Assembly (NCBI RefSeq): GCF_007483685.1
Contig: NZ_VMKN01000001.1
Location: 1,378,297 to 1,442,296 of the forward strand
Length of the DNA: 64,000 nucleotides
From: Litoribacter populi
GTDB lineage: Bacteria > Bacteroidota > Bacteroidia > Cytophagales > Cyclobacteriaceae
Reading direction: 5' to 3'
In this document: positions 40,734-49,622 of the stretch, piece after piece
How positions within the stretch are numbered: position 1 is the first letter of the stretch
Layout: each line of letters begins with the position of its first letter
Made by a program: the position numbers and the translations under genes
Notes under the pieces: generated by a model
What the model saw: the letters and a program-made list of their open reading frames with translations, nothing else
What the model was told of the DNA's origin: nothing
Databases searched by the model: none

Positions 40734-41104
40734 AAATACTGATAGTCGACGATGAAAAGGATGTAGAGATGCTTTTTAGGCAAAAGTTCAGAAAAGAAAT
40801 CAAGAGTGGTAACCTGGAACTTGTCTTTGCTTTTTCGGGCCGGGAAGCTTTGGAGATTCTTGAAGAAAGTAATCCACCAAGCGTGATGTATATGTTTTCG
40901 GATATCAATATGCCCGGCATGAGTGGCTTGGAGTTATTGGATGAAGTTAAAGCGCGCTTTCCAGACCTTAAAGTAAGCATGATTTCAGCCTATGGTGACC
41001 AGGAAAACCATGACAAGGCTATGGATTCAGGGGCAACGGGCTTTTTTACCAAACCCATAGATTTTGATTCCCTTAAAAAGGAGATCAATAATTTACTGCA
41101 ATAA
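40730..41104 (+). CDS. Single-domain response regulator
   Basis: 124 residues, a receiver domain only, with the acidic pocket DDE at 7-9, phosphorylated Asp58 (FSDINMPGM) and Lys in FFTKPIDF. Likely relay or effector partner of the kinase upstream, with which it is translationally coupled. 14 bp before the receiver-cyclase gene. Confidence 0.9.
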   Translation: MKILIVDDEKDVEMLFRQKFRKEIKSGNLELVFAFSGREALEILEESNPPSVMYMFSDINMPGMSGLELLDEVKARFPDLKVSMISAYGDQENHDKAMDSGATGFFTKPIDFDSLKKEINNLLQ

Positions 41105-41118
41105 GAAAAGATAAATAT

Positions 41119-42159
41119 ATGGCTAAGATTTTAGTGGTAGATGACGAGGAGGATTTAGAAATATTAATCAAACAGAAATTCAGACAGAAAATCCGCCAAA
41201 GTGAATATGAGTTTATTTTCGCCATCAATGGCAGGCATGCCTTGGAGCAGCTGAAGGACCATAAGGATGTGGACTTGGTCCTGAGTGACATCAATATGCC
41301 CGAAATGGACGGGCTGACCTTGCTCTCCAAACTCAATGAGCAGAACTCTCTTTTAAAATCGGTTATCGTATCCGCTTACGGTGATATGGACAACATCCGA
41401 TTGGCTATGAACAGAGGTGCTTTTGATTTTGTGACTAAGCCTGTGAATTTTGCGGATCTGGAGCTTACCATTGATAGGACGCTGAAACATGTATTGATGA
41501 TAAGGGAAACCCTTAAAGCCGTCAAGGAAAACAATATCCTCAAGATGTATGTGGACGAGACCGTCCTAAACTTCATGGGGGGAGTGGAGATAGAAAAGGC
41601 CATGTTTGTGAATGAAAGCGTAGAAGGAACAGTGGCTTTTATAGATATCTGTAGCTTTACCTCCATCAGCGAAAATGAGTCCCCGGATAAGGTAGTAGAA
41701 CTGTTAAACTGCTACTTTGACGTCATGGTGCAGGAAATTATCAAGGAAGGTGGAATAGTAGATAAGTTTATAGGCGATGCGATCATGGCTGTTTTTACGG
41801 GTGATTATCATTTGGATCGGGCGATAGACAGCTGCTTGGCCATACGACAAACCCTGGATGGGCTGCCGGGATTCAAAGGAAAAGCAGATTTCAAACCCCA
41901 AGTGTCCATAGGCATCAATTCAGGGGAAATGGTGTCAGGTAATATTGGCTCTACAACCCTCAAAAGATTTGACTTTACGGTCATAGGGGATATTGTTAAT
42001 GTGGCAGCCAGGTTACAGGCAGCGGCGGATAAAAATCAAATACTCATTACCGAAGCTAACTACCAAAAGGTAAAGGAATCTTTCAAATGTAAGGAATCCA
42101 ATGTGTTGAAGTTGAAGAACAAGAAGGATCCGGTAGTGGTCTATGAGGTTTTGGAGTAG
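41119..42159 (+). CDS. Response regulator with class III adenylate cyclase output
   Basis: 346 residues. Receiver (1-120) with Asp57 (LSDINMPEM) and Lys in VTKPVNF; then a cyclase homology domain from about 170. Metal-binding Asp176 (FIDICSFT) and Asp220 (FIGDAIMAVF), base-recognising Lys216 and Asp291 (VIGDIVNVAAR), and transition-state Asn294 and Arg298 are all present, so an active adenylate rather than guanylate cyclase is predicted. Together with the kinase and the single-domain regulator it forms a phosphorelay that would make cAMP. Confidence 0.9.
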   Translation: MAKILVVDDEEDLEILIKQKFRQKIRQSEYEFIFAINGRHALEQLKDHKDVDLVLSDINMPEMDGLTLLSKLNEQNSLLKSVIVSAYGDMDNIRLAMNRGAFDFVTKPVNFADLELTIDRTLKHVLMIRETLKAVKENNILKMYVDETVLNFMGGVEIEKAMFVNESVEGTVAFIDICSFTSISENESPDKVVELLNCYFDVMVQEIIKEGGIVDKFIGDAIMAVFTGDYHLDRAIDSCLAIRQTLDGLPGFKGKADFKPQVSIGINSGEMVSGNIGSTTLKRFDFTVIGDIVNVAARLQAAADKNQILITEANYQKVKESFKCKESNVLKLKNKKDPVVVYEVLE

Positions 42160-42163
42160 GGGG

Positions 42164-42219
42164 GAGACCGAAGACCGAAGACCGAAGACCGGAGACGGGA
42201 GACTGAAGACCGAAGACGA
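42164..42219. repeat. Simple repeat (AGACCGA)n
   Basis: Seven or so imperfect copies of GAGACCGAA/GAAGACC follow the cyclase stop. Such runs are common between genes in Cytophagales. No function assigned. Confidence 0.7.
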
Positions 42220-42264
42220 ATAAGGGGACTGTCCCTCTGAGGCAGGGGTTTAAATATAAAGTTA

Positions 42265-43152
42265 ATGAGTGATTTGAAAAAAATAAATTGGAAGTCTGTT
42301 TTTTCACTTAAATCCATAGCCTTTACGCTTATTGGGGTTTCTTTTGCAGTGGTGGGTCTTCAGGGCTTTATGGTGCCCAATAATTTTCTGGATGGGGGAA
42401 TTACCGGTATCTCAATATTGGTAAAAGGGTTTGCAGACGTTCATATCAGTATTCTTTTAATAGTATTCAACCTTCCTTTCCTGATTATCGGCTATAGCAA
42501 AATTGGGCAGACCTTCAGTCTGAAGGCACTGATAGCAGTATTGATGTTGGCAGCCGGAATGTATTTTATTGAAATCCCTATTTTCACAACAGATAAAGTT
42601 TTGATTGCCGTCTTTGGTGGTTTTTTTATTGGGATGGGGATAGGGTTTGTGATAAGAGGTGGAGGGGTAATAGACGGGCTGGAAGTCATAGGGTATTACA
42701 CCAAGAAAAAATCCGGTTTTACTTCGGGGGAAATAATATTGGCCTTAAACACGATCATCATCTTGGGTGCCGCTTTTAAATTCGGTATAGAGACCGCCAT
42801 GTATTCTATCCTAGTATATTTCACGGCCATGAAAACTTCGGATTATGTGGTTGATGGTTTTGAAGAGTATACTGCCTTGACCATCATATCCAAGGAACAC
42901 GAGCCGATTAAAGACCTTATAGTCAATAATTTTGGGAAAGCTATCTCGGTGTACAAAGGAGAAAGAGGCTATCTGCCTGAGAATTTTCATTTGAAATACG
43001 AGTGTGACATCATCATGACCATCGTCACCCGCTTGGAGATCCATCGAATCAAAGAGGCAGTTAACGAAATAGATGCTGAAGCATTTTTTTATATCCAAAG
43101 TATCAAGGAAGTAAAGGGGGGACTGATCAAAAGAAAAACAGAGCAGCATTAA
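42265..43152 (+). CDS. YitT-family membrane protein
   Basis: 295 residues. Five to six membrane segments in the first 190 residues with the YitT motif NNFLDGGITGISIL, followed by GVIDGLEVIG and a C-terminal soluble DUF2179 domain (EEYTALTIISKEHEPIKDLI, then RLEIHRIKEAVNEID). The family is widespread, with uncertain transport function. Followed by the HD gene after 1 bp, so probably co-transcribed. Confidence 0.85.
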   Translation: MSDLKKINWKSVFSLKSIAFTLIGVSFAVVGLQGFMVPNNFLDGGITGISILVKGFADVHISILLIVFNLPFLIIGYSKIGQTFSLKALIAVLMLAAGMYFIEIPIFTTDKVLIAVFGGFFIGMGIGFVIRGGGVIDGLEVIGYYTKKKSGFTSGEIILALNTIIILGAAFKFGIETAMYSILVYFTAMKTSDYVVDGFEEYTALTIISKEHEPIKDLIVNNFGKAISVYKGERGYLPENFHLKYECDIIMTIVTRLEIHRIKEAVNEIDAEAFFYIQSIKEVKGGLIKRKTEQH

Positions 43153-43153
43153 A

Positions 43154-43753
43154 ATGGTTGATTTTAATTTTGTTTACAGCCAATTGATACCAAAGCTCGA
43201 ACGGGATCTACCTGACTTTCTCTGTTATCATAATGTAGCCCATACCCTTGATGTACTGCATAGCTGCTTGCTAATTGCGGAAAATGAAGATATTGATCCG
43301 TTGGATTTAAAGCTTATCCAAACCGCAGCGCTATATCACGATGCCGGTTTTCTGGTTCAAGCTGAAAACCATGAGGAAATAGGATGTGCTATGGTAAGGG
43401 AAGAACTTCCTGGCTTTGGTTTTTCAAAGGATCAAGTAGAAAAAGTCTGCGGAATGATAATGGGCACAAAAATTCCCCAAGCGCCTATGACCATTTTGGA
43501 GAGGGTTGTGGCCGATGCTGATCTGGAGTACCTAGGCACTGATCAATTTGATGAAAAAAGCAGAAGACTGTATCAGGAAATGAAGCATTTTGATCCTGCT
43601 CTGAATGGGGTGGACTGGCTTAAAATACAAATAGACTTTTTGGAAAGACATTCCTACCACACCCATTTCTGTATCGCGAACCGTGAGCAAAAGAAACAGG
43701 AAAACCTGCAGAAGCTGAAAGTCAAACTGGCTGAGCTAACAGCTGGTCAATGA
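43154..43753 (+). CDS. HD-domain phosphohydrolase
   Basis: 199 residues. HD metal residues: His30 (NVAHTLDV), His62-Asp63 (ALYHDAGF), and Asp in VADADLEYLG. Such small HD proteins cleave phosphoesters, including nucleotides and cyclic signalling molecules. Given the cyclase a kilobase upstream, a link to nucleotide signalling is possible but not shown. Confidence 0.8.
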   Translation: MVDFNFVYSQLIPKLERDLPDFLCYHNVAHTLDVLHSCLLIAENEDIDPLDLKLIQTAALYHDAGFLVQAENHEEIGCAMVREELPGFGFSKDQVEKVCGMIMGTKIPQAPMTILERVVADADLEYLGTDQFDEKSRRLYQEMKHFDPALNGVDWLKIQIDFLERHSYHTHFCIANREQKKQENLQKLKVKLAELTAGQ

Positions 43754-43997
43754 CTTGGGTATTCATTTTCACATACTCCTTACCCATCTAAATTCCTTAA
43801 ATTTAATTAAGGAATTAATATCCATAGAAACAATTTGTTCGCTTACGGACAAAAATGAGCGGTTTTATGGATGAATGGCCTTTCAAACCATGTACTCAGC
43901 GTCTTTATAGCCATTATAGGGGTGGCACGGGAATGGGAAAGAAGATCGTCTACTCATTGGGATTCAACAAAACAGCAATTTTTATTAAGGGAAAAAT

Positions 43998-46355
43998 ATG
44001 TGGAAAAACTACCTTAAAATCGCCTGGAGAAACATCATCAGAAGCAAGGGATATGCATTTATCAATATCGGAGGTTTGGGAATCGGGATTGCCGCTTCTA
44101 TTTTGATAATGGTTTGGGTGCAGTTTGAGCTCAGCGTAGACCGGTTTTATGAGCATTCGGATAGGATTTATGCGGTTTGGAGGAACGCTGAAATGCAAGG
44201 TGAAATCTTTACTTGGGATTATACCCCTGCACCATATAGCCCTGCATTAAAGGAGAAATTCCCTGAAGTAGAAGAAACAACAAGAATTACAGAATGGGAT
44301 GCACAGTTGCTTACCGTTGGAACAAACAGTTTCTATGAAGAAAGCTCATTTGTTGATCCGGGATTTTTTAAGATTTTTCCTTTTGAAGTGCTTGAAGGTG
44401 ATCCGGTTTCTGCTTTGGAGGATCCCAATTCGATCATTCTTACTGAGACAGTTGCCAAGAAATTGTTTCCCGATGAGGATGCCATGGGGAAAATGGTTCT
44501 TGTAGAAAAAAGGCTGGACTTCATGGTCAAAGCCATCATCAAGGATTTGCCGGAAAATACTGATTTTAAATTCAGATTTTTTCTTCCTTTCAGAAAACTG
44601 GAAGATATGGGATGGGCAAGTCCCAACTGGGATAGCAATTCTTTCCGGACTTTTGTCTTACTCCAGAAAGGGACGGACTTGGAAACCTTTAATGAAAAAT
44701 TCTCCGGATTTACAGCTATGCACATGGATGCAAGCAGTACCAGCGACTTCCTGTTTCCTATGGCTGACCTGCACTTGCATTCAAAATTTGAAAATGGGCA
44801 GTCTGTAGGCGGAAAGATAGAATTGATTCGCCTATTCGGTATTTTAGCGGTCATCGTTTTGCTGATAGCCTGTATCAATTTTATCAACTTAAGTACAGCC
44901 CAAAGTCAAAACAGGGCTAAAGAAGTAGGTGTGAGAAAAGTGACAGGGGCAGGCCGTGCAATGTTGATCAGTCAGTTTTTGGTAGAGTCGATTCTGATAA
45001 CCTTGTTTGCATTTGGAGTTGCTATACTGATTGTTTCCTTATCATTGCCATGGTTCCAAGACCTCATCGGTAAGCACCTTCAAAACCCTTTTGAACATAC
45101 TTATTTCTGGCTGTTGAGTATTGTTTGTATTTTTGTAATAGGCGTTTTGGCCGGGAGCTATCCCGCTTTTTTGTTAAGCTCATTCAGCCCCTCCATTGTT
45201 TTCAAAACCAAGCTTAACAACCATAAATATTGGATTAACCCGAGGCAGGCACTCGTAGTTTTTCAATTTGCCATTGTGGCCATTTTGATTTCCAGTGTAT
45301 GGATAGTCAGAGATCAGATGAATTTTGTCCAAAACAGAGACTTAGGACTTGATAAAGAAAACCTGATTTTTCATCCGGTCACAGAACCCATCCGAAAAAG
45401 CAAATTGGCTTTCCGGGAGGAGCTACTTGCTATGCCTGAGGTAGCGGCTGTAACTTATACTTTTTCTCCACTGACAAATATTTACAGTGATACAGGAGGA
45501 ATGATATGGCAAGGAAAAAACGAGGAAAACAATAAAAGTATTTCCAGAATGGGTTCTGACGCCAATTTGGTAGAGACGGCAGGGATGGAGTTGATTGCGG
45601 GAAGAGATATAGATGTGTATACCTATCCCGGTGACAGCAATGCTGTGATTCTTAACGAGAAAGCACTGGAAATTATGGGCTTTGAAGAACCTTTAGGTCA
45701 AGTGATTCAAGATGGGGATTTCAATTTTACGGTAGTAGGCGTTGTCAAAGATTTTATCATGGATTCCCCCTTTGACGAGGTGCAGCCTATTGTGGTTTTT
45801 GGACCAAAGAGGAATCTGAATTTTATACATATCAGGCTAAAAGAGGGAAATGACAATCAGAGTACAATGATGAATCTTGCTGAGGTATTCAATAAATTCA
45901 ATCCAGATGCTCCATTTGAATATGAGTTTGTTGACCAAATACACGCAAGAAAATTCACCAACCAACAGCGTACATCCAAATTGATGGGGATATTCACGGG
46001 TTTGGCCATCGTCATTTCTTGTTTGGGACTTTTCGGGTTGGCAGCTTTCATCGCCGAACAAAGGAGGAAGGAAATATCAGTCAGGAAAGTATTGGGTGCG
46101 TCAGTGCCCGGTTTGGTTAGGCTGATTTCCTCAGAGTTTACAAAATTGGTCCTGATAGCGGTGGTGCTGGGAATTCCCGTGGCTTGGTATGTCATGGATT
46201 CCTGGCTGCGAAGTTTTGCTTACCGGACATCCATTGACTGGAAAATATTCCTTTGGACGTCAGTGTTGGCTTTGCTTATAGCCTTTTTGACCGTCAGTTC
46301 GCAGGCCATTAAAACAGCATTGATCAATCCTGCTAAAATATTGAAGGATGAATAA
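43998..46355 (+). CDS. ABC transporter permease, FtsX/MacB type
   Basis: 785 residues. Four or more membrane segments in the usual two-repeat layout: the first at about 20-42 (LGIGIAASILIMVWVQFEL), a large periplasmic MacB_PCD domain, then FtsX segments (LFGILAVIVLLIACINFINL; LVVFQFAIVAILISSVWIV; the second periplasmic domain; IFTGLAIVISCLGLFGLAAFI). The VRKVTGAGRAMLISQF and VRKVLGASVPGLVRLISSEF coupling helices are conserved. No ATPase gene is adjacent. Family members export peptides or lipids or drive envelope work. Confidence 0.9.
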   Translation: MWKNYLKIAWRNIIRSKGYAFINIGGLGIGIAASILIMVWVQFELSVDRFYEHSDRIYAVWRNAEMQGEIFTWDYTPAPYSPALKEKFPEVEETTRITEWDAQLLTVGTNSFYEESSFVDPGFFKIFPFEVLEGDPVSALEDPNSIILTETVAKKLFPDEDAMGKMVLVEKRLDFMVKAIIKDLPENTDFKFRFFLPFRKLEDMGWASPNWDSNSFRTFVLLQKGTDLETFNEKFSGFTAMHMDASSTSDFLFPMADLHLHSKFENGQSVGGKIELIRLFGILAVIVLLIACINFINLSTAQSQNRAKEVGVRKVTGAGRAMLISQFLVESILITLFAFGVAILIVSLSLPWFQDLIGKHLQNPFEHTYFWLLSIVCIFVIGVLAGSYPAFLLSSFSPSIVFKTKLNNHKYWINPRQALVVFQFAIVAILISSVWIVRDQMNFVQNRDLGLDKENLIFHPVTEPIRKSKLAFREELLAMPEVAAVTYTFSPLTNIYSDTGGMIWQGKNEENNKSISRMGSDANLVETAGMELIAGRDIDVYTYPGDSNAVILNEKALEIMGFEEPLGQVIQDGDFNFTVVGVVKDFIMDSPFDEVQPIVVFGPKRNLNFIHIRLKEGNDNQSTMMNLAEVFNKFNPDAPFEYEFVDQIHARKFTNQQRTSKLMGIFTGLAIVISCLGLFGLAAFIAEQRRKEISVRKVLGASVPGLVRLISSEFTKLVLIAVVLGIPVAWYVMDSWLRSFAYRTSIDWKIFLWTSVLALLIAFLTVSSQAIKTALINPAKILKDE

Positions 46356-46437
46356 TCCAAGTGACTCAGGATTGATGGTAAAGCCTTTAATCAAAAAGTA
46401 GAACAATGTTCTTGCTACTGCCCAAGATGCTGGCTAT

Positions 46438-46737
46438 TGTTTTGATAACTTCAGTTATTACTTGGCTTCCTTCAATAAATCCTCTAAGGAAAGACCTCCC
46501 TCCAGAAACAGCCGCTCTTTGTATTCTACGCCCATTCTGTCCAAGAGCCTGGCCATGTTGAAGCCGGTGGCATAGAAATATTTGGTGCTGGAGGTCTGGT
46601 AGCTCCACTTTTGGTTTTGGAAGGGAGCAAAGGTGAAAATATCAATTTTTCCTGAAACTCCATCACACTGGTGGAGAGGGGGTTGTTGTAGTTCACCAAG
46701 TTTAGCCCTAGCAAAAAGAAATACTTTCGACCATCCC
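46438..46737 (-). pseudogene. Decayed gene remnant, copy 2
   Basis: Minus-strand reading gives LNLVNYNNPLSTSVMEFQEK, a frameshift near 46640, then FAPFQNQKWSYQTSSTKYFY, and a terminal LLDRMGVEYKERLFLEGGLS before a natural TAA. No start codon or N-terminal part remains. The C-terminal 55 residues match copy 1 at 37010. The rest of 46356-46737 holds nothing else I can support. Confidence 0.7.
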
Positions 46738-47046
46738 TTACCTATAGGTTGAAAACTCCCCGTTCAGCACCTTCAATTTGGTTTGGATCAGCCTTAGGGC
46801 TTTTTTCTTTTTTTTGTTTCTGTCGTAACCCACATCGATATCTTCAATCTGTTTATGGGCTTTTTGTAAGATTTCAATGGCTTCAAATATTCTTCCTTCT
46901 TGGATGGCTTTTTTCGATTGTTGTTGGGCTTTTTTAAGGGTGGCCATAAGCTGACTTGAGGAGTATCTTCTTTTTGTAGGGAGATTCAATAAAGTCACCA
47001 TTAAAGCAATCAGCAGAAGGAGGATGAGAAAAAATTCAAAAAGCAT
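46738..47046 (-). CDS. Small membrane-anchored protein, unknown
   Basis: 102 residues from ATG 47046. One N-terminal membrane helix (LFEFFLILLLLIALMVTLL) followed by a basic helical soluble part with an IEILQKAHKQIEDID segment like a single TPR. It directly abuts the remnant. No family recognised. Confidence 0.55.
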   Translation of the reverse strand: MLFEFFLILLLLIALMVTLLNLPTKRRYSSSQLMATLKKAQQQSKKAIQEGRIFEAIEILQKAHKQIEDIDVGYDRNKKKKKALRLIQTKLKVLNGEFSTYR

Positions 47047-47219
47047 CGGGCACATTATATTCAGAAATCCTAAAGGAAAAGACTATAAATCAGCAGTCGA
47101 TTATCAAATCCTTACATAAAATTATAGGAAATTTTCAATCAGAATAAAAATGACTGGCAGGGAAATCCAATTTGGTAAAAAAATGTAAATAAAAGGAATA
47201 TGTGATTCTCGGGTGGGGA

Positions 47220-47921
47220 TCAATAAACTTCAAATAACCTTTTGAGCACTTTGGAAAACCCCCTTCTCATTGGAATAATGTGATCCTGGATCACGATTTC
47301 TTTTGAGTTGAAGGAAGTTACATGGTCTACGTTGATGATAAAGGACTTATGAACCCTTTGAAACCTGTGGTCGGTGATTCCTTCCACCACATCTTTAAGA
47401 ATATCCCTCACGGTATAACATTTAGAAAGGGTGTGAATTTTAGTATACATGCCATCTGCTTTTAAAAACAACACCTCTTCTACCGGCACCAAAACCAAAT
47501 GGCCTTTGTCCCTTATTTTCAGACAACTTCTTATCTTAAAATCCTCAGTCCTGTGTCTACCGTTCAGGGCAAGGTAGACTGCCGATTTAAGACTGTCCTT
47601 AGTAAAGGGCTTTAATAAATATCCATTTTGATGAATAGTGGAGACCCTGTCCAATATTGACTTCTCCGAAAGTCCGGTACAGAAAACTATGGAAATTTCT
47701 GGAAAGACCTGTTTAATGGTTTGGGCAAGCTCCAAACCTTCCATTTTGCCATGGATCAATATATCTAGAAGAATCAGGTCGATTTTTTCAGCATGCAGAT
47801 AATTCAGGATTTCTTTACCGTCAGCAAGTATAGCCGGTACTTCATAACCCAAATCTTCAAGGATATCTTGAAAATTTGTAGCGAGTTCATGGTCATCCTC
47901 TACAATTAAAATCCTCTCCAT
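47220..47921 (-). CDS. LytTR-family response regulator
   Basis: 233 residues. Receiver domain with Asp53 (LILLDILIHG), then LytTR DNA-binding domain from about 130 (VPVEEVLFLKADGMYTKIHT, RFQRVHKSFIINVDHV). Divergent from the PAS histidine kinase across 457 bp that holds a perfect 14-bp palindrome, suggesting a cognate pair with shared or autoregulated expression. Confidence 0.85.
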   Translation of the reverse strand: MERILIVEDDHELATNFQDILEDLGYEVPAILADGKEILNYLHAEKIDLILLDILIHGKMEGLELAQTIKQVFPEISIVFCTGLSEKSILDRVSTIHQNGYLLKPFTKDSLKSAVYLALNGRHRTEDFKIRSCLKIRDKGHLVLVPVEEVLFLKADGMYTKIHTLSKCYTVRDILKDVVEGITDHRFQRVHKSFIINVDHVTSFNSKEIVIQDHIIPMRRGFSKVLKRLFEVY

Positions 47922-48378
47922 ATTTCAAAGTTCCATAAAATATGGCAAAAAATAAGGAGAGATTAACTAAGTGTTTGAAATTGTAAATGATTGGAGAAAT
48001 TTAATGATTTAAATTCCCTTATTTTACGTTTTCTTAAAAATCGCCCTAGATCCCAGCAGTAGCATCAGCACGGAATTACCAAAACCTGGTTTATAAACCA
48101 AATTGAAAAACACTATCCGGCAAATGTGAAGTATAGGGATAGCTGTTAAAAACCCCTCAGTATATTTTGTGGAGTATTTCAGACGGAAGGTGTTTGGAGC
48201 CTAAAAGCAGACTTTTCCAACAAGTGAATGATTAAGGAGTTGTAAAGGAATAGCTTCAGATGTAAGGTTTATCCGCCATCCTGAAGCTCTCCAGGAAAAG
48301 CTTTCATGGAGATTTAAGTTTCGGCTATCTCAATGGGTAAAAAACGGCTCTGTCTTGTCAGTTAAAGAATTTGTAATT
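47922..48378. promoter_or_regulatory. Divergent spacer with 14-bp palindrome
   Basis: The 457-bp spacer contains TGGTTTATAAACCA at 48087-48100, a perfect palindrome and candidate operator. No gene is supported in it; a TTG at 48355 could extend the kinase by eight residues. Confidence 0.4.
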
Positions 48379-49440
48379 ATGCACAGATTAATAGTTGAGA
48401 ACACAGATGTTATAATTGCTCTCCAGGATCAGGAGCTGGTATATAAATATGTGTCCCCCTCCATCACCAATATTTTGGGATATCAACCACACGAAATCCT
48501 GAACAAAACTCCAAAAGAAATATTCGGATATTCGGTTAACTTAAATTTATCCTTTCCCCAAAAAATAATTGTCCCTGTAAAGCACAAAACCATTAAAAGT
48601 AAAAAAGTGATTCTGGAAATTTCTTCCAAGCCTCTGCATACTTCCAGTGGTAAGGTAGAATCAATTCTTACCACCTCCAGGGATGTGACCGAGCGGGAAT
48701 CTATGATCAATAATCTGGAGGAAGCGCTGTATGAGGAAAAAGAGAAAAACAGATTTGTCCTACGGCTTGCTTCGGCAGCCTTGCATGAGTTCAGGAACCC
48801 TTTGGCCATTATGATGAGTAGCGAGGAAATCCTTGCTCCCCTCATTGAGGATGTCTCTGCATCTCCGTTGCAGGAAAAACTTAAGGTTCATCTGGCCAGA
48901 ATCACAAAACAGACACACCGGTTGACCGAAATGATCAACAGCAGTATGTTCATGCGGGAAAACGTGGAAACCATCACAGATATCCGTTTTGTGCCGGTCC
49001 CTATCAGATGTTTCCTGGAACAACTCGTATTGGGCATGGAGGAAAGCCATGGTGAAAACTTCATCCGTATGGTTTTTCCTGAGGAGGATAGGTCTGTCCA
49101 ATCAGATCCTCATTGGCTTTCCTGTATAGTCAAAAACCTTATAGAGAATGCTGTTAAATTTTCCGGGGCTTCCAATGAAATCCCTGTATTGCTCTTGGTA
49201 TACAAAACCAATCATTTTATTTTGAAAGTAGCCGATTACGGGATCGGTATTCCTAAAGAAGATCAGGAATTTATTTTTGATTTCTTTTATAGGGCAAGTA
49301 ATGTTCGGCAAATTCCGGGCACCGGCTTGGGTTTGAACATCGTTAAGGAATTTATCAATAGGCTGGGAGGCAACATCTCTTTTTCAAGTGAAGAAAAATT
49401 GGGATCTGCATTCACCATAGAGTTGCCATATGAAAGATAA
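48379..49440 (+). CDS. PAS-domain histidine kinase
   Basis: 353 residues from ATG 48379. PAS domain (about 5-105; VIIALQDQELVYKYVSPSITNILGY), short coiled coil, HisKA with His136 (ALHEFRNPLAIM), and HATPase (NLIENAVKFSG, ADYGIGIPKEDQEFIF, GTGLGLNIVKEFI). No membrane segment, so a cytoplasmic sensor of redox, light or a small ligand is likely. Divergent from the LytTR regulator. Confidence 0.9.
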   Translation: MHRLIVENTDVIIALQDQELVYKYVSPSITNILGYQPHEILNKTPKEIFGYSVNLNLSFPQKIIVPVKHKTIKSKKVILEISSKPLHTSSGKVESILTTSRDVTERESMINNLEEALYEEKEKNRFVLRLASAALHEFRNPLAIMMSSEEILAPLIEDVSASPLQEKLKVHLARITKQTHRLTEMINSSMFMRENVETITDIRFVPVPIRCFLEQLVLGMEESHGENFIRMVFPEEDRSVQSDPHWLSCIVKNLIENAVKFSGASNEIPVLLLVYKTNHFILKVADYGIGIPKEDQEFIFDFFYRASNVRQIPGTGLGLNIVKEFINRLGGNISFSSEEKLGSAFTIELPYER

Positions 49441-49566
49441 AATCCTTTGGACAGCTTCAAACCCGGATGCACACCCGAATATCCTTTCTCTTCTCTCTGA
49501 TGTTTGATTTTGTAAATAAAGTGCACATGTTTCACAGGTGAGGAGCCCGGTGTCCTGGCGGGGATT

Positions 49567-49616
49567 AAACCTACTAGGTTTTCGTGTCAAGGTGATTTAA
49601 ACCTGGCAGTTTTTTT
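49567..49616. terminator. Pair of terminator-like palindromes
   Basis: AAACCT-ACT-AGGTTT with T run at 49567-49582, and AAAC-CTGGCA-GTTTTTTT at 49599-49616. They lie between the converging kinase and deacetylase genes. The second is a variant of the palindromes at 317 and 36973. Confidence 0.55.
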
Positions 49617-49622
49617 CAAAAA

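Noticed and set aside
42164-42219. CRISPR-like or VNTR gene element
   Set aside because: Seven-base simple repeat without spacers, outside coding sequence.
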